Positions 28,172-36,860 of a stretch of DNA of 64,000 nt are shown piece by piece; position 1 is the stretch's first letter, and the number at the start of each line of letters is the position of its first letter. This stretch comes from Streptomyces sp. NBC_01463 (GTDB taxonomy: Bacteria; Actinomycetota; Actinomycetes; Streptomycetales; Streptomycetaceae): positions 3,720,001 through 3,784,000 of the forward strand of contig CP109468.1 of NCBI GenBank assembly GCA_036227345.1, in the 5' to 3' direction. Under the pieces are notes generated by a model. That model was not told the origin of the DNA. It did not search any database and worked only from the letters and a program-made list of their open reading frames with translations. The position numbers and the translations under genes were made by a program.

Positions 28172-29532
28172 GCGTTCACCCCCTGGGATGCGTTCTTGTC
28201 GTCGGCCCAGACGGTCGACCTGGCGGGATCGAAGGGGCAGCCCTTGCCGGTGATGTGCTGCTCGTACTCCTCGCGGAAGTACTTCAGCGAGGAGAAGATC
28301 GGCGAGGCGGCGCCGTCGCCGAGGGCGCAGAACGACTTGCCGTTGATGTTGTCGGCGATGTCGTTGAGCTTGTCGAGGTCGGACATCTGGCCCTTGCCGG
28401 CCTCGATGTCGCGCAGCAACTGGACCAGCCAGTACGTGCCCTCACGGCACGGCGTGCACTTGCCGCAGGACTCGTGGGCGTAGAACTCGGTCCAGCGGGT
28501 GACGGCCCGCACCACGCAGGTGGTCTCGTCGAAGCACTGGAGCGCCTTGGTGCCGAGCATGGATCCGGCGGCGCCGACACCCTCGTAGTCGAGGGGCACG
28601 TCGAGGTGCTCCTCGGTGAACATGGGGGTGGAGGAGCCGCCCGGGGTCCAGAACTTCAGGCGGTGGCCGGGGCGCATGCCGCCGCTCATGTCGAGGAGCT
28701 GGCGCAGCGTGATGCCGAGCGGGGCCTCGTACTGGCCGGGTCCCGAGACGTGCCCGCTGAGCGAGTACAGCGTGAAGCCCGGGGACTTCTCGCTGCCCAT
28801 GGACTTGAACCAGTCCTTGCCCTTGTTCAGGATCGCGGGAACCGAGGCGATGGACTCGACGTTGTTCACCACAGTGGGGCAGGCGTACAGGCCTGCGACC
28901 GCGGGGAAGGGCGGGCGCAGCCGGGGCTGGCCGCGGCGTCCTTCGAGCGAGTCGAGGAGCGCGGTCTCCTCACCGCAGATGTACGCGCCGGCGCCCGCGT
29001 GCACGGTGAGTTCCAGATCGAGTCCGGAGCCCATGACGTTCGTGCCGAGATAGCCCGCCTCGTACGCCTCGCGCACGGCCTCGTGCAACCGCCGCAGTAC
29101 GGGGACGACTTCGCCGCGCAGGTAGATGAAGGCGTGCGAGGAGCGGATCGCGTAACAGGCGATCACGATGCCTTCGATCAGGCTGTGCGGGTTGGCGAAG
29201 AGGAGCGGGATGTCCTTGCAGGTCCCGGGCTCCGACTCGTCGGCGTTGACCACCAGGTAGTGCGGCTTGCCGTCGCCCTGCGGGATGAACTGCCACTTCA
29301 TCCCGGTGGGGAAGCCGGCGCCGCCGCGGCCGCGCAGACCGGAGTCCTTGACGTACGCGATGAGGTCGTCCGGGGACATGGTGAGGGCCTTGCGCAGCCC
29401 CTCGTACCCCTCGTGGCGGCGGTAGGTCTCCAGGGTCCAGGACTCGGGCTCGTCCCAGAAGGCGGAAAGGACCGGCGCGAGAAGCTTCTCGGGACTGGTC
29501 CCGTTCTTGTCGATTTCGGCGGCCAACGTCAT
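28168..29532 (-). CDS. nuoF: NADH-quinone oxidoreductase subunit F
   Basis: A 454-residue subunit that oxidises NADH and holds FMN and cluster N3. [16 protein letters not shown] is the FMN/NADH glycine-rich loop, [20 protein letters not shown] the conserved flavin segment, and [15 protein letters not shown] with a later Cys in [10 protein letters not shown] binds N3. ATG at 29532 is chosen; an adjacent in-frame GTG at 29535 is equally possible. GGAGG lies about 9 bases upstream, within the end of nuoE, whose stop it overlaps (TGATG). Confidence 0.95.
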   Translation of the reverse strand: MTLAAEIDKNGTSPEKLLAPVLSAFWDEPESWTLETYRRHEGYEGLRKALTMSPDDLIAYVKDSGLRGRGGAGFPTGMKWQFIPQGDGKPHYLVVNADESEPGTCKDIPLLFANPHSLIEGIVIACYAIRSSHAFIYLRGEVVPVLRRLHEAVREAYEAGYLGTNVMGSGLDLELTVHAGAGAYICGEETALLDSLEGRRGQPRLRPPFPAVAGLYACPTVVNNVESIASVPAILNKGKDWFKSMGSEKSPGFTLYSLSGHVSGPGQYEAPLGITLRQLLDMSGGMRPGHRLKFWTPGGSSTPMFTEEHLDVPLDYEGVGAAGSMLGTKALQCFDETTCVVRAVTRWTEFYAHESCGKCTPCREGTYWLVQLLRDIEAGKGQMSDLDKLNDIADNINGKSFCALGDGAASPIFSSLKYFREEYEQHITGKGCPFDPARSTVWADDKNASQGVNA

Positions 29533-30395
29533 CACTCCCCCTCCTCGGCGGCGGGGCCGGCCGGGTGGTCCGGGTCGGACGCCGAGGTCTGCTGCGGTGC
29601 GTCGTGGGAGCTGAGGTGCTCGGCGCCCTTCTGCGGTTCGTCGCGCGGGGCCTCGTCGCGAGGCGTCTCGCCGCGCGGGCTCACGACACGGGCCTGCGGT
29701 GCGGCCTCGCCCCTGGCCAGCTTCAGGCCGATGAGCGAGGCGGGTCCGGCGCCGCCGGAGGCCTCCACCGCGCCGGGACGCTCGTCGGGGAAACCGGCCA
29801 GGATGCGGGCGGTCTCCTTGTACGAGCAGAGCGGGGCGCCACGGGTCGGCTCGACGGTGCGGCCGGCGATCAGGTCGTCGACGAGCCGCGTCGCGCTCTC
29901 GGGCGTCTGGTTGTCGAAGAACTCCCAGTTGACCATCACGACGGGCGCGAAGTCGCAGGCCGCGTTGCACTCGATGTGTTCGAGGGTGACCTTGCCGTCC
30001 TCGGTCGTCTCGTCGTTGCCGACGCCGAGGTGCTCCTTGAGCCTGTCGAAGATGGCGTCGCCGCCCATCACCGCGCAGAGCGTGTTGGTGCAGACACCGA
30101 CCTGGTAGTCGCCGCTGGGCTTGCGCCGGTACATCGTGTAGAAGGTGGCGACCGCGGTGACCTCGGCGGTGGTGAGGCCGAGCTGCTCGGCGCAGAAGGC
30201 CATGCCCGTACGCGAGACGTACCCCTCCTCGGACTGCACGAGGTGCAGCAGCGGCAGCAGCGCGGAGCGGCTGCCGGGGTAGCGGGCGATCACCTCCTTC
30301 GCATCCGCTTCGAGCCTGGCGCGCACCTCGGCCGGGTAGGCGGGGGCGGGGAGCTGCGGCATCCCCAGACTGACTTCGCTACGTGCTTCGGTCAC
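29532..30395 (-). CDS. nuoE: NADH-quinone oxidoreductase subunit E
   Basis: A 287-residue thioredoxin-like subunit carrying [2Fe-2S] cluster N1a. The four ligands lie in [13 protein letters not shown] (C-x4-C) and [13 protein letters not shown] (C-x3-C). The conserved part ends near residue 205; about 80 residues of disordered, Asp/Glu/Pro-rich tail follow ([20 protein letters not shown]), making it much longer than E. coli NuoE (166). GTG at 30395 overlaps the nuoD stop (GTGA). Confidence 0.94.
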   Translation of the reverse strand: MTEARSEVSLGMPQLPAPAYPAEVRARLEADAKEVIARYPGSRSALLPLLHLVQSEEGYVSRTGMAFCAEQLGLTTAEVTAVATFYTMYRRKPSGDYQVGVCTNTLCAVMGGDAIFDRLKEHLGVGNDETTEDGKVTLEHIECNAACDFAPVVMVNWEFFDNQTPESATRLVDDLIAGRTVEPTRGAPLCSYKETARILAGFPDERPGAVEASGGAGPASLIGLKLARGEAAPQARVVSPRGETPRDEAPRDEPQKGAEHLSSHDAPQQTSASDPDHPAGPAAEEGE

Positions 30396-31714
30396 CGGTC
30401 GACGCCTCCCATCACGGGGTCGATGGATGCGACGGCGACGATGACGTCGGCGACCTGGCCGCCCTCGCACATCGCCGCCATGGCCTGGAGGTTGGTGAAG
30501 GACGGGTCGCGGAAGTGGACCCGGTAGGGGCGGGTGCCGCCGTCCGAGACGACGTGCACGCCGAGTTCGCCCTTGGGCGACTCGACGGCGGTGTACGCCT
30601 GCCCGGGCGGGACCCGGAAGCCCTCGGTCACCAGCTTGAAGTGGTGGATCAGGGCCTCCATGGAGGTGCCCATGATCTTCTTGATGTGGTCGAGCGAGTT
30701 GCCGAGGCCGTCCGGTCCGAGCGCGAGCTGCGCGGGCCAGGCGATCTTCTTGTCGGCGACCATGACCGGGCCCGGCGCGAGCCGGTCGATGCACTGCTCG
30801 ATGATCCGCAGCGACTGGCGCATCTCCTCCAGCCGGATGAGGAAGCGGCCGTAGGAGTCGCAGCTGTCCGCCGTGGGGACGTCGAACTCGTAGTTCTCGT
30901 ACCCGCAGTAGGGGTCGGTCTTGCGCAGGTCGTGCGGGAGCCCGGCGGAGCGCAGGATCGGGCCGGTGGCGCCGAGCGCCATGCAGCCGGTCAGGTCGAG
31001 GTAGCCGACGTCCTGCATGCGGGCCTTGAAGATGGGGTTGCCGGTGGCGAGCTTGTCGTACTCCGGCAGGTTCTTCTTCATGGTCTTCACGAACTCGCGC
31101 AGCTGGTCGACCGCGCCCGGGGGCAGGTCCTGGGCGAGTCCGCCGGGGCGGACGAACGCGTGGTTCATCCGCAGGCCGGTGATCAGCTCGAAGAGATCGA
31201 GAACGAGTTCACGATCGCGGAAGCCGTAGATCATGATCGTGGTGGCGCCGAGCTCCATGCCGCCGGTGGCGATGCACACCAGGTGCGAGGAGATCCGGTT
31301 GAGCTCCATCAGGAGCACGCGCAGGACGGTGGCCCGGTCGGGGATCTGGTCCTCGATGCCGAGGAGCTTCTCGACCCCCAGGCAGTACGCCGTCTCGTTG
31401 AAGAACGGCGTCAGGTAGTCCATGCGCGTGACGAAGGTGGTGCCCTGGGTCCAGTTCCGGAATTCGAGGTTCTTCTCGATGCCGGTGTGGAGGTAGCCGA
31501 TGCCGCAGCGGGCCTCGGTGACGGTCTCGCCGTCGATCTCCAGGATCAGCCGGAGCACGCCGTGCGTGGACGGGTGCTGGGGACCCATGTTGACGATGAT
31601 GCGCTCGTCGTCGGACTTGACCGCCGATTCGACGACCTCGTCCCAGTCGCCGCCGGTGACTGTATATACAGTCCCCTCGGTCGTGGCTCGGGGCGTTGCA
31701 TGGGGAGTGGTCAT
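30392..31714 (-). CDS. nuoD: NADH-quinone oxidoreductase subunit D
   Basis: A 440-residue 49-kDa-type subunit forming one wall of the quinone pocket. [20 protein letters not shown] contains the His that contacts quinone; the [12 protein letters not shown] segment and the C-terminal DPVMGGVDR are family signatures. The protein is separate from NuoC, unlike the fused NuoCD of E. coli. ATG at 31714 overlaps the nuoC stop by one base. Confidence 0.95.
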   Translation of the reverse strand: MTTPHATPRATTEGTVYTVTGGDWDEVVESAVKSDDERIIVNMGPQHPSTHGVLRLILEIDGETVTEARCGIGYLHTGIEKNLEFRNWTQGTTFVTRMDYLTPFFNETAYCLGVEKLLGIEDQIPDRATVLRVLLMELNRISSHLVCIATGGMELGATTIMIYGFRDRELVLDLFELITGLRMNHAFVRPGGLAQDLPPGAVDQLREFVKTMKKNLPEYDKLATGNPIFKARMQDVGYLDLTGCMALGATGPILRSAGLPHDLRKTDPYCGYENYEFDVPTADSCDSYGRFLIRLEEMRQSLRIIEQCIDRLAPGPVMVADKKIAWPAQLALGPDGLGNSLDHIKKIMGTSMEALIHHFKLVTEGFRVPPGQAYTAVESPKGELGVHVVSDGGTRPYRVHFRDPSFTNLQAMAAMCEGGQVADVIVAVASIDPVMGGVDR

Positions 31715-32439
31715 CAGGAGTACGACCTCCGCTGGTCCGGAGCCGGGATCTGAGCGCCCTTGTACTCGACGGCGATGCCGCCGAGCGGATAGTCCTTGCG
31801 CTGGGGGAAGCCCTGCCAGTCGTCCGGCATCATGATCCGGGTGAGGGCGGGATGCCCGTCGAAGACGAGCCCGAAGAAGTCGTACGCCTCGCGCTCGTGC
31901 CAGTCGTTGGTCGGATAGACCGCGACGAGGGACGGGACGTGCCGGTCGCTGTCCGGTGTGGACACCTCCAGCCGGATCAGCCGGCCGTGGGTGATCGAGC
32001 GCAGGTGGTAGACGGCGTGCAGCTCGCGTCCCTTGTCACCGGGGAAGTGGACGCCGCTCACCCCCGTACAGAGCTCGAAGCGCAGCGCGGGGTCGTCGCG
32101 CAGGGTGCGGGCCACGGCCGGCAGGTGCTCGCGGGCGATGTGGAAGGTGAGCTCGTCGCGGTCGACGACCGTCTTCTCGATGACGTTCCCGGGGAGCAGG
32201 TCCTGCTCCTCCAGGGCCCCTTCGAGCTCGTCGGCCACCTCGTCGAACCAGCCGCCGTACGGCCGGGCGGTGGCGCCCGGCAGCGCGACGGTGCGGACGA
32301 GACCGCCGTAGCCGGAGGTGTCGCCGCCGTTGTCGGCGCCGAACATCCCCTTGCGTACGCCGATGACCTCGCCGTGCTCGTCGCGCGGGGCGGGAACGCC
32401 GTTGGCGCTCTGCTCGGCGCCGTTGTCGTGCTCGCTCAT
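31714..32439 (-). CDS. nuoC: NADH-quinone oxidoreductase subunit C
   Basis: A 241-residue 30-kDa-type subunit of the connecting module. The family signature lies in [20 protein letters not shown] followed by [13 protein letters not shown]. An N-terminal extension of about 60 residues ([20 protein letters not shown]) precedes the conserved part and is typical of actinomycetes. ATG overlaps the nuoB stop (ATGA). Confidence 0.95.
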   Translation of the reverse strand: MSEHDNGAEQSANGVPAPRDEHGEVIGVRKGMFGADNGGDTSGYGGLVRTVALPGATARPYGGWFDEVADELEGALEEQDLLPGNVIEKTVVDRDELTFHIAREHLPAVARTLRDDPALRFELCTGVSGVHFPGDKGRELHAVYHLRSITHGRLIRLEVSTPDSDRHVPSLVAVYPTNDWHEREAYDFFGLVFDGHPALTRIMMPDDWQGFPQRKDYPLGGIAVEYKGAQIPAPDQRRSYS

Positions 32440-32990
32440 CGCAGCAGCCCCTTCATCTCGATCAGGGGCAGTGCCTTGAGCGCCGCGTCCTCCGCCTCGC
32501 GGGCGGCCTCCTCCGCGTTGACCCCGAGCTTGGAGCCCTGGATCTTCTGGTGGAGCTTGAGGATCGCGTCCATCAGCATCTCGGGCCGCGGCGGGCAGCC
32601 CGGCAAATAGATATCAACCGGGACAATATGATCAACACCCTGAACAATGGCGTAATTATTGAACATTCCGCCCGATGACGCGCAAACCCCCATGGAGATG
32701 ACCCACTTGGGGTTCGGCATCTGGTCGTAGACCTGCCGCAGGACGGGCGCCATCTTCTGGCTGACCCGCCCTGCCACGATCATCAGGTCCGCCTGCCGCG
32801 GCGATCCGCGGAAGACCTCCATGCCGAACCGGGCCAGGTCGTAGCGCCCGGCCCCCGTCGTCATCATCTCGATGGCGCAGCAGGCGAGGCCGAAGGTGGC
32901 CGGGAAGACGGAGGACTTCCGTACCCAGCCGGCGGCCTGCTCGACAGTGGTCAGCACGAAGCCGCTGGGCAGCTTCTCTTCGAGTCCCAT
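32436..32990 (-). CDS. nuoB: NADH-quinone oxidoreductase subunit B
   Basis: A 184-residue subunit holding terminal cluster N2. The ligands are the paired cysteines in [12 protein letters not shown], Cys in [13 protein letters not shown], and Cys in [10 protein letters not shown]. The start lies 17 bases after nuoA. Codons of the segment from the third ligand to the fourth are strikingly A/T-ending (AAT AAT TAC, ATT GTT, GTT GAT CAT ATT, GAT ATC TAT TTG), unlike the rest of the gene; see the separate entry at 32604-32672. Confidence 0.96.
   Translation of the reverse strand: MGLEEKLPSGFVLTTVEQAAGWVRKSSVFPATFGLACCAIEMMTTGAGRYDLARFGMEVFRGSPRQADLMIVAGRVSQKMAPVLRQVYDQMPNPKWVISMGVCASSGGMFNNYAIVQGVDHIVPVDIYLPGCPPRPEMLMDAILKLHQKIQGSKLGVNAEEAAREAEDAALKALPLIEMKGLLR
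32604..32672 (-). other. AT-rich codon island inside nuoB
   Basis: Within nuoB a 69-base stretch has about 41% GC by direct count (28 of 69), against roughly 70% around it. It codes for the conserved segment [20 protein letters not shown] just before the last N2 ligand, with codons rare in Streptomyces at almost every third position. The reading frame and the protein are intact, so this is not a frameshift or a foreign insertion at protein level. Confidence 0.8.
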
Positions 32991-33007
32991 ATGTGCCCCT
33001 CAGCCCC

Positions 33008-33367
33008 TCAGTCCCATTCCAGGCCGCCGCGACGCCACACATACGCGTAGGCGACGAAGACGGTGAGCACGAAGAGCAGCATCTCGACGAGCCCGAAGAT
33101 CCCCAGGGCGTCGAAAGTGACCGCCCAGGGATAGAGGAAGACGATCTCGATGTCGAAGACGATGAAGAGCATCGCCGTCAGGTAGTACTTGATGGGAAAG
33201 CGGCCGCCTCCGGCTGGAGTGGGGGTGGGTTCGATACCGCACTCGTACGCTTCGAGCTTGGCCCGGTTGTACCGCTTGGGACCGATTAGCGTGGCGCTGA
33301 CCACGGAGAAGATCGCAAACCCTGCCCCGAGGGCGCCGAGCACGAGGATGGGCGCGTAGGCATTCAC
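33008..33367 (-). CDS. nuoA: NADH-quinone oxidoreductase subunit A
   Basis: A 119-residue membrane subunit, first gene of the operon. It has three helices, and the loop YECGIEPTPTPAGGGRFPIK carries the conserved Cys-Gly-x-Glu of the TMH1-2 loop that moves with quinone binding. FDIEIVFLYPWAVTF has the conserved acidic pair. GTG at 33367 is chosen because GGAAGGAG lies 8 bases upstream and the length matches the family; the frame is open upstream but without homology. A Rex-type operator lies 81-98 bp upstream. Confidence 0.95.
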   Translation of the reverse strand: MNAYAPILVLGALGAGFAIFSVVSATLIGPKRYNRAKLEAYECGIEPTPTPAGGGRFPIKYYLTAMLFIVFDIEIVFLYPWAVTFDALGIFGLVEMLLFVLTVFVAYAYVWRRGGLEWD

Positions 33368-33447
33368 GCTCCTCGCTCCTTCCAGTCGTCCTTGACCGTT
33401 GGACCGCATCGGGCGACCTGGCTCGCCACCTCACCAAGATCGTGCAC

Positions 33448-33465
33448 ATGTGAGGCAGTTCACAA
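33448..33465 (-). promoter_or_regulatory. Rex operator (ROP) of the nuo operon
   Basis: In the nuoA direction the sequence is TTGTGAACTGCCTCACAT. The Rex operator of Streptomyces is TTGTGAACNNNTTCACAA; the first half matches 8 of 8, the second 5 of 7. It lies 81-98 bp upstream of the nuoA start. Rex senses NADH/NAD+ and represses respiratory genes when NADH is low, so it would link complex I synthesis to redox state. Confidence 0.72.
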
Positions 33466-34183
33466 GCCCGACTGCCCCGCATCCTATGCCTGCCGTCCTG
33501 TGATCTGCGACACGGGGTACGACAACGTCTTTGTGATCTCCACCACCTGACGAACGATCATGAAGTCGGATGAGCGGTGATCTTCGTACACGAAGCGGCC
33601 GAGTGATCACGAGACGTGACATCTGGTGCCGTTACCGCTGGTCAAAGAGGTGTCGCCCTATCAAGCGGACGCACACTCCGCCAAATTGGCGATGGACGCG
33701 ATGGGGTGATAAAGGGATCTGCCCCACTCTGGGAAGACCGGGGGTCACTCGCGCGGGGTCCGGGACGGAACGAAGTGGACACACCGCGACATCCACCCCC
33801 TTACGGGCGAATGGGCAGCCGCGGCCCGCCAGTTCCCCGGGGCCGGGACGCCTCCCCCCGAAGCCGGCTTCACGCCGACGGGGCGTTCCGCGCGCGAGGC
33901 GCTCGTATGCCCGTCACGCGGAGACCATGCTGTGACCTGCGTCACTCCACCAGGTCGCCCACAGAAGCGGGCTTGGCCATCGGTGTGAACGGATGGTAAG
34001 TGACGGGCAATTCGGGCGTATTACCGAAAGCCCGTGATCACAGCCGTGATCAGCCATGCCCGTTTTGACCGTTACGGCGTCAATAAAGGCCTCCGGAAAG
34101 CGGATTCACAGATTCCGGACGTAACTGTGTCGCAACACACGTTTCTTGATGGGACCCCTGAGGCCCTGATAGCGCTAGTACCC
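33466..34183. other. Non-coding region between nuoA and the NlpC/P60 gene
   Basis: About 720 bp without a convincing gene: open frames here lack codon bias and recognisable sequence. It contains four copies of GTGATC at 33500, 33533, 33577 and 33603 (the last as the palindrome GTGATCAC), two more 12 bp apart at 34034 and 34046, a 13-bp palindrome CGCCAAATTGGCG at 33679-33691, and an inverted repeat TGTGT/ACACA around 34126-34139. It must hold the promoters of nuoA and of the hydrolase. No c-di-AMP riboswitch core could be recognised. Confidence 0.6.
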
Positions 34184-35020
34184 ATGTCCCACACCGCTCT
34201 CATACCCAGCCACCGGAAGCCCCGCCGAAACGCCTCGAAGACGGCGCTGCGGGCCGGAGTTGCCGGTGGCGTCCTCAGCACCATCGCGGTCGCTGGCGCT
34301 GCCGGGCCGGCCCAGGCCGAGCCGGTGACCCAGACGATCGAGATGCCGACCATCACGGCCGGGCTCTCCACCACCGTCGCGGCATCCGCCGAGGCCACCC
34401 AGCAGGTCGCCCTGGACCTGGAGACGCAGGCCAGCGAGGACGCCGCGGCCACGACCGCCGCCAAGGCCGCCAAGAAGGCCAAGGCCGAGGCCGTCCGCAA
34501 GGCAGAGGCCAAGAAGAAGGCCGAAGCGGCCGCCAAGGCCAAGGCGGAGGCCGCCGAGCGCGCCTCCCGCAGCGCCGCGCGCACGACGCTCAGCACCACC
34601 TCCGGCTCCTCCTCCTCGGGTTCCTCGTCGTCGTCCGCCTCGACGCCGGTCTCCTCCTCCGCCACGGGCTCCGCAGCGGCCGTCGTCTCCTTCGTGCAGA
34701 TGCAGGTCGGCGACGCGTACGTGTCCGGCGGCACCGGCCCCAACTCGTGGGACTGCTCCGGCCTCGTCCAGGCCGCGTTCCGCTCGGTGGGCGTCGACCT
34801 GCCGCGCGTCTCGCAGAGCCAGTCGACCGCGGGCACCCAGGTCTCCCTGAGCAACCTCCAGCCGGGCGACATCCTGTACTGGGGCGGCGCCGGCAGCGCG
34901 TACCACGTCGGCGTCTACGTCGGCGGCGGCCAGTTCGTCGGGGCACAGAACTCCTCCACCGGTGTGGTGCAGAAGTCCCTGGACTACGACCCGCCGTCGG
35001 GCGCGGTCCGCGTCCTCTGA
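34184..35020 (+). CDS. Secreted NlpC/P60 cell-wall hydrolase
   Basis: A 278-residue exported peptidoglycan endopeptidase. A Sec signal peptide (KTALRAGVAGGVLSTIAVAG ending PAQA) is cleaved near residue 46. Next comes a predicted coiled coil, very rich in Ala, Lys and Glu (about residues 85-130), a Ser-rich linker, and a C-terminal NlpC/P60 domain with the catalytic Cys in NSWDCSGLVQAAF (Cys191) and the His in YHVGVYVGGG. The start at 34184 has no clear ribosome site but gives a proper signal peptide; the open frame extends 150 bases upstream without one. It is divergent from nuoA, the same arrangement as in other Streptomyces. A strong hairpin follows. Confidence 0.9.
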   Translation: MSHTALIPSHRKPRRNASKTALRAGVAGGVLSTIAVAGAAGPAQAEPVTQTIEMPTITAGLSTTVAASAEATQQVALDLETQASEDAAATTAAKAAKKAKAEAVRKAEAKKKAEAAAKAKAEAAERASRSAARTTLSTTSGSSSSGSSSSSASTPVSSSATGSAAAVVSFVQMQVGDAYVSGGTGPNSWDCSGLVQAAFRSVGVDLPRVSQSQSTAGTQVSLSNLQPGDILYWGGAGSAYHVGVYVGGGQFVGAQNSSTGVVQKSLDYDPPSGAVRVL

Positions 35021-35052
35021 GTTCACGGATTCACAAGCGCCTCGGCGCACTT

Positions 35053-35094
35053 CGAAGGGCCGCCGCTCCCCCGCTCGGGAGCGGCGGCCCTTCG
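35053..35094 (+). terminator. Terminator of the NlpC/P60 gene
   Basis: A perfect 18-bp stem (GAAGGGCCGCCGCTCCC and its complement plus one closing C-G pair) with a 6-base loop, 33 bases after the stop. Confidence 0.85.
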
Positions 35095-35234
35095 CCGTGA
35101 CCGGCGAGAACGCGACCTGCCCCCCGGTGGCGGCCGTCGACGTCGCGAACCTGCCGGACTCCGTGCACCGGAGCTTGTGAACTGGGGCCCGTAGGGGCGG
35201 ACAGCCCGCCCCACCGAGCACAGGACGGCCCCGC

Positions 35235-35440
35235 CGGGGTCGCGGGGTGGCCGGGAACTTCCTCGGCGGCACCCTGGTCGCACACCGCCCGCGCCCGGCG
35301 TTCGGGGCGGCCGCCGCGACGATCGCCACCGCGACGGCCCTGCTGCCCGTCCTGGGCCGCGGCGGGGCGGGGCGGGCGCCTGCGTCCTGCTCGCGGTCCG
35401 GGGGCTCGTGGTTCCGCTCCCCGACACCCGTCAGGAGCGC
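35235..35440 (+). pseudogene. Possible relic of an MFS transporter C-terminus
   Basis: Between the hydrolase terminator and the convergent reductase gene, the plus strand can be read as GVAGNFLGGTLVAHRPRPAF then AAAATIATATALLPVLGRGG, resembling the GN-x-L-G-G-x-L-A loop and following helix of drug-efflux MFS proteins. A one-base frame change in the G-rich run near 35370 continues with GACVLLAVRGLVVPLPD. No start or ribosome site is present and the frame breaks, so it would be a decayed fragment. The assignment rests on short similarity and may be wrong; the rest of the 35095-35430 gap shows nothing recognisable. Confidence 0.3.
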
Positions 35441-36714
35441 GGAGCCACCTTCGTCAGCCCGTTGATGATGCGGTCCATCGCGTCGCCGCCCGTCGGGTCG
35501 GTGAGGTTGGCGAGCATCTTCAGGGTGAACTTCATCAGCAGCGGGTGCGTCAGGCCGCGCTGGGTGGCGACCTTCATGACCTTCGGGTTGCCGATCAGCT
35601 TCACGAAGGCGCGGCCCATCGTGTAGTAGCCGCCGTAGGTCTCCTTGAGCACCTTCGGGTAGTTGTTCAGGGCCAGTTCGCGCTGGGCCGGGGTGGCGCG
35701 GGCGTGGGCCTGGACGATGACGTCCGCGGCGATCTGGCCCGACTCCATGGCGTACGCGATGCCCTCGCCGTTGAACGGGTTGACCATGCCGCCCGCGTCA
35801 CCGACGAGCAGCAGGCCCTTGGTGTAGTGCGGCTGCCGGTTGAACGCCATCGGGAGGGCGGCGCCGCGGATCGGCATCGTCATGTTCTCGGGGGTGTAGC
35901 CCCAGTCCTCCGGCATCGAGGCGCACCACGCCTTGAGGACCTCTCGCCAGTCCAGCTCCTTGAAGGCGGAGGAGGAGTTGAGGATGCCGAGGCCGACGTT
36001 GGAAGTGCCGTCACCCATGCCGAAGATCCAGCCGTAGCCGGGCAGCAGCCGGTCCTCGGCGCCGCGCCGGTCCCAGAGTTCGAGCCAGGACTCCAGGTAG
36101 TCGTCGTCGTGGCGGGGCGAGGTGAAGTACGTACGGACCGCGACACCCATCGGCCGGTCCTCGCGGCGGTGCAGTCCCATCGCCAGCGAGAGCCGGGTGG
36201 AGTTGCCGTCGGCGGCGACGACGAGCGGGGCGTGGAAGGTGACCGGGGTCTTCTCCTCGCCGAGCTTCGCGTGCACGCCGGTGATCCGCCCGGTGCGCTC
36301 GTCCGTGATCGGGGCGCCGACGTTGCAGCGCTCGTACAGCCGCGCGCCGCCCTTCTGCGCCTGGCGGGCCAGCTGTTCGTCGAAGTCGTCGCGCTTGCGG
36401 ACCAGTCCGTAGTCCGGGTACGAGGCGAGGTCCGGCCAGTCGAGCTGGAGCCGGACGCCGCCGCCGATGATGCGCAGGCCCTTGTTGCGCAGCCAGCCGG
36501 CCTCTTCGGAGATGTCGATGCCCATGGAGACGAGCTGCTTGGTGGCGCGCGGCGTGAGGCCGTCGCCGCAGACCTTCTCGCGAGGGAAGGCGGTCTTCTC
36601 CAGGAGGAGGACGTCGAGTCCGGCCTTGGCGAGGTAGTACGCGGTCGTGGAGCCGGCGGGACCCGCCCCGACGACGATCACGTCCGCGCTGTGCTCGGAG
36701 AGGGGCTCGGTCAC
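35431..36714 (-). CDS. Geranylgeranyl-reductase-family FAD enzyme, MenJ-like
   Basis: A 427-residue flavoprotein. VIVVGAGPAGSTTAYYLAKA at the N-terminus is the FAD dinucleotide fold; KVCGDGLTPRATKQL is the substrate/FAD motif of the geranylgeranyl reductase family, and LLVGDAGGMVNPFNGEGIAY is the second FAD motif. Members saturate isoprenoid double bonds. A gene close to menG and the nuo operon suggests menaquinone reductase (MenJ, which saturates one isoprene of the menaquinone tail in mycobacteria). Streptomyces menaquinones are partly saturated, so this is a good candidate, but reduction of other prenyl lipids cannot be excluded. No ribosome site decides between nearby starts. Confidence 0.8.
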   Translation of the reverse strand: MTEPLSEHSADVIVVGAGPAGSTTAYYLAKAGLDVLLLEKTAFPREKVCGDGLTPRATKQLVSMGIDISEEAGWLRNKGLRIIGGGVRLQLDWPDLASYPDYGLVRKRDDFDEQLARQAQKGGARLYERCNVGAPITDERTGRITGVHAKLGEEKTPVTFHAPLVVAADGNSTRLSLAMGLHRREDRPMGVAVRTYFTSPRHDDDYLESWLELWDRRGAEDRLLPGYGWIFGMGDGTSNVGLGILNSSSAFKELDWREVLKAWCASMPEDWGYTPENMTMPIRGAALPMAFNRQPHYTKGLLLVGDAGGMVNPFNGEGIAYAMESGQIAADVIVQAHARATPAQRELALNNYPKVLKETYGGYYTMGRAFVKLIGNPKVMKVATQRGLTHPLLMKFTLKMLANLTDPTGGDAMDRIINGLTKVAPRS

Positions 36715-36860
36715 GGCGGGGTCTCCCGAAAACTCGACGACATTGCGTATGCGGGCAGTCTATGGGGGACATCCGGAGCCGGAAGGGCGGGTGGGCCGCG
36801 GCCGGAACCGGTCCGCACATCGGTCCCCTCACGTGGCCGATCCCGGTGCGATCATCATCC

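Noticed and set aside
33616..33999. 127-codon open frame in the nuoA-NlpC gap
   Set aside because: No ribosome site, no codon bias and no recognisable sequence; treated as non-coding.
33466..34183. c-di-AMP (ydaO) riboswitch before the NlpC/P60 gene
   Set aside because: Such riboswitches precede many Streptomyces cell-wall hydrolase genes, but the conserved core was not recognised here by eye; a covariance-model scan would decide.
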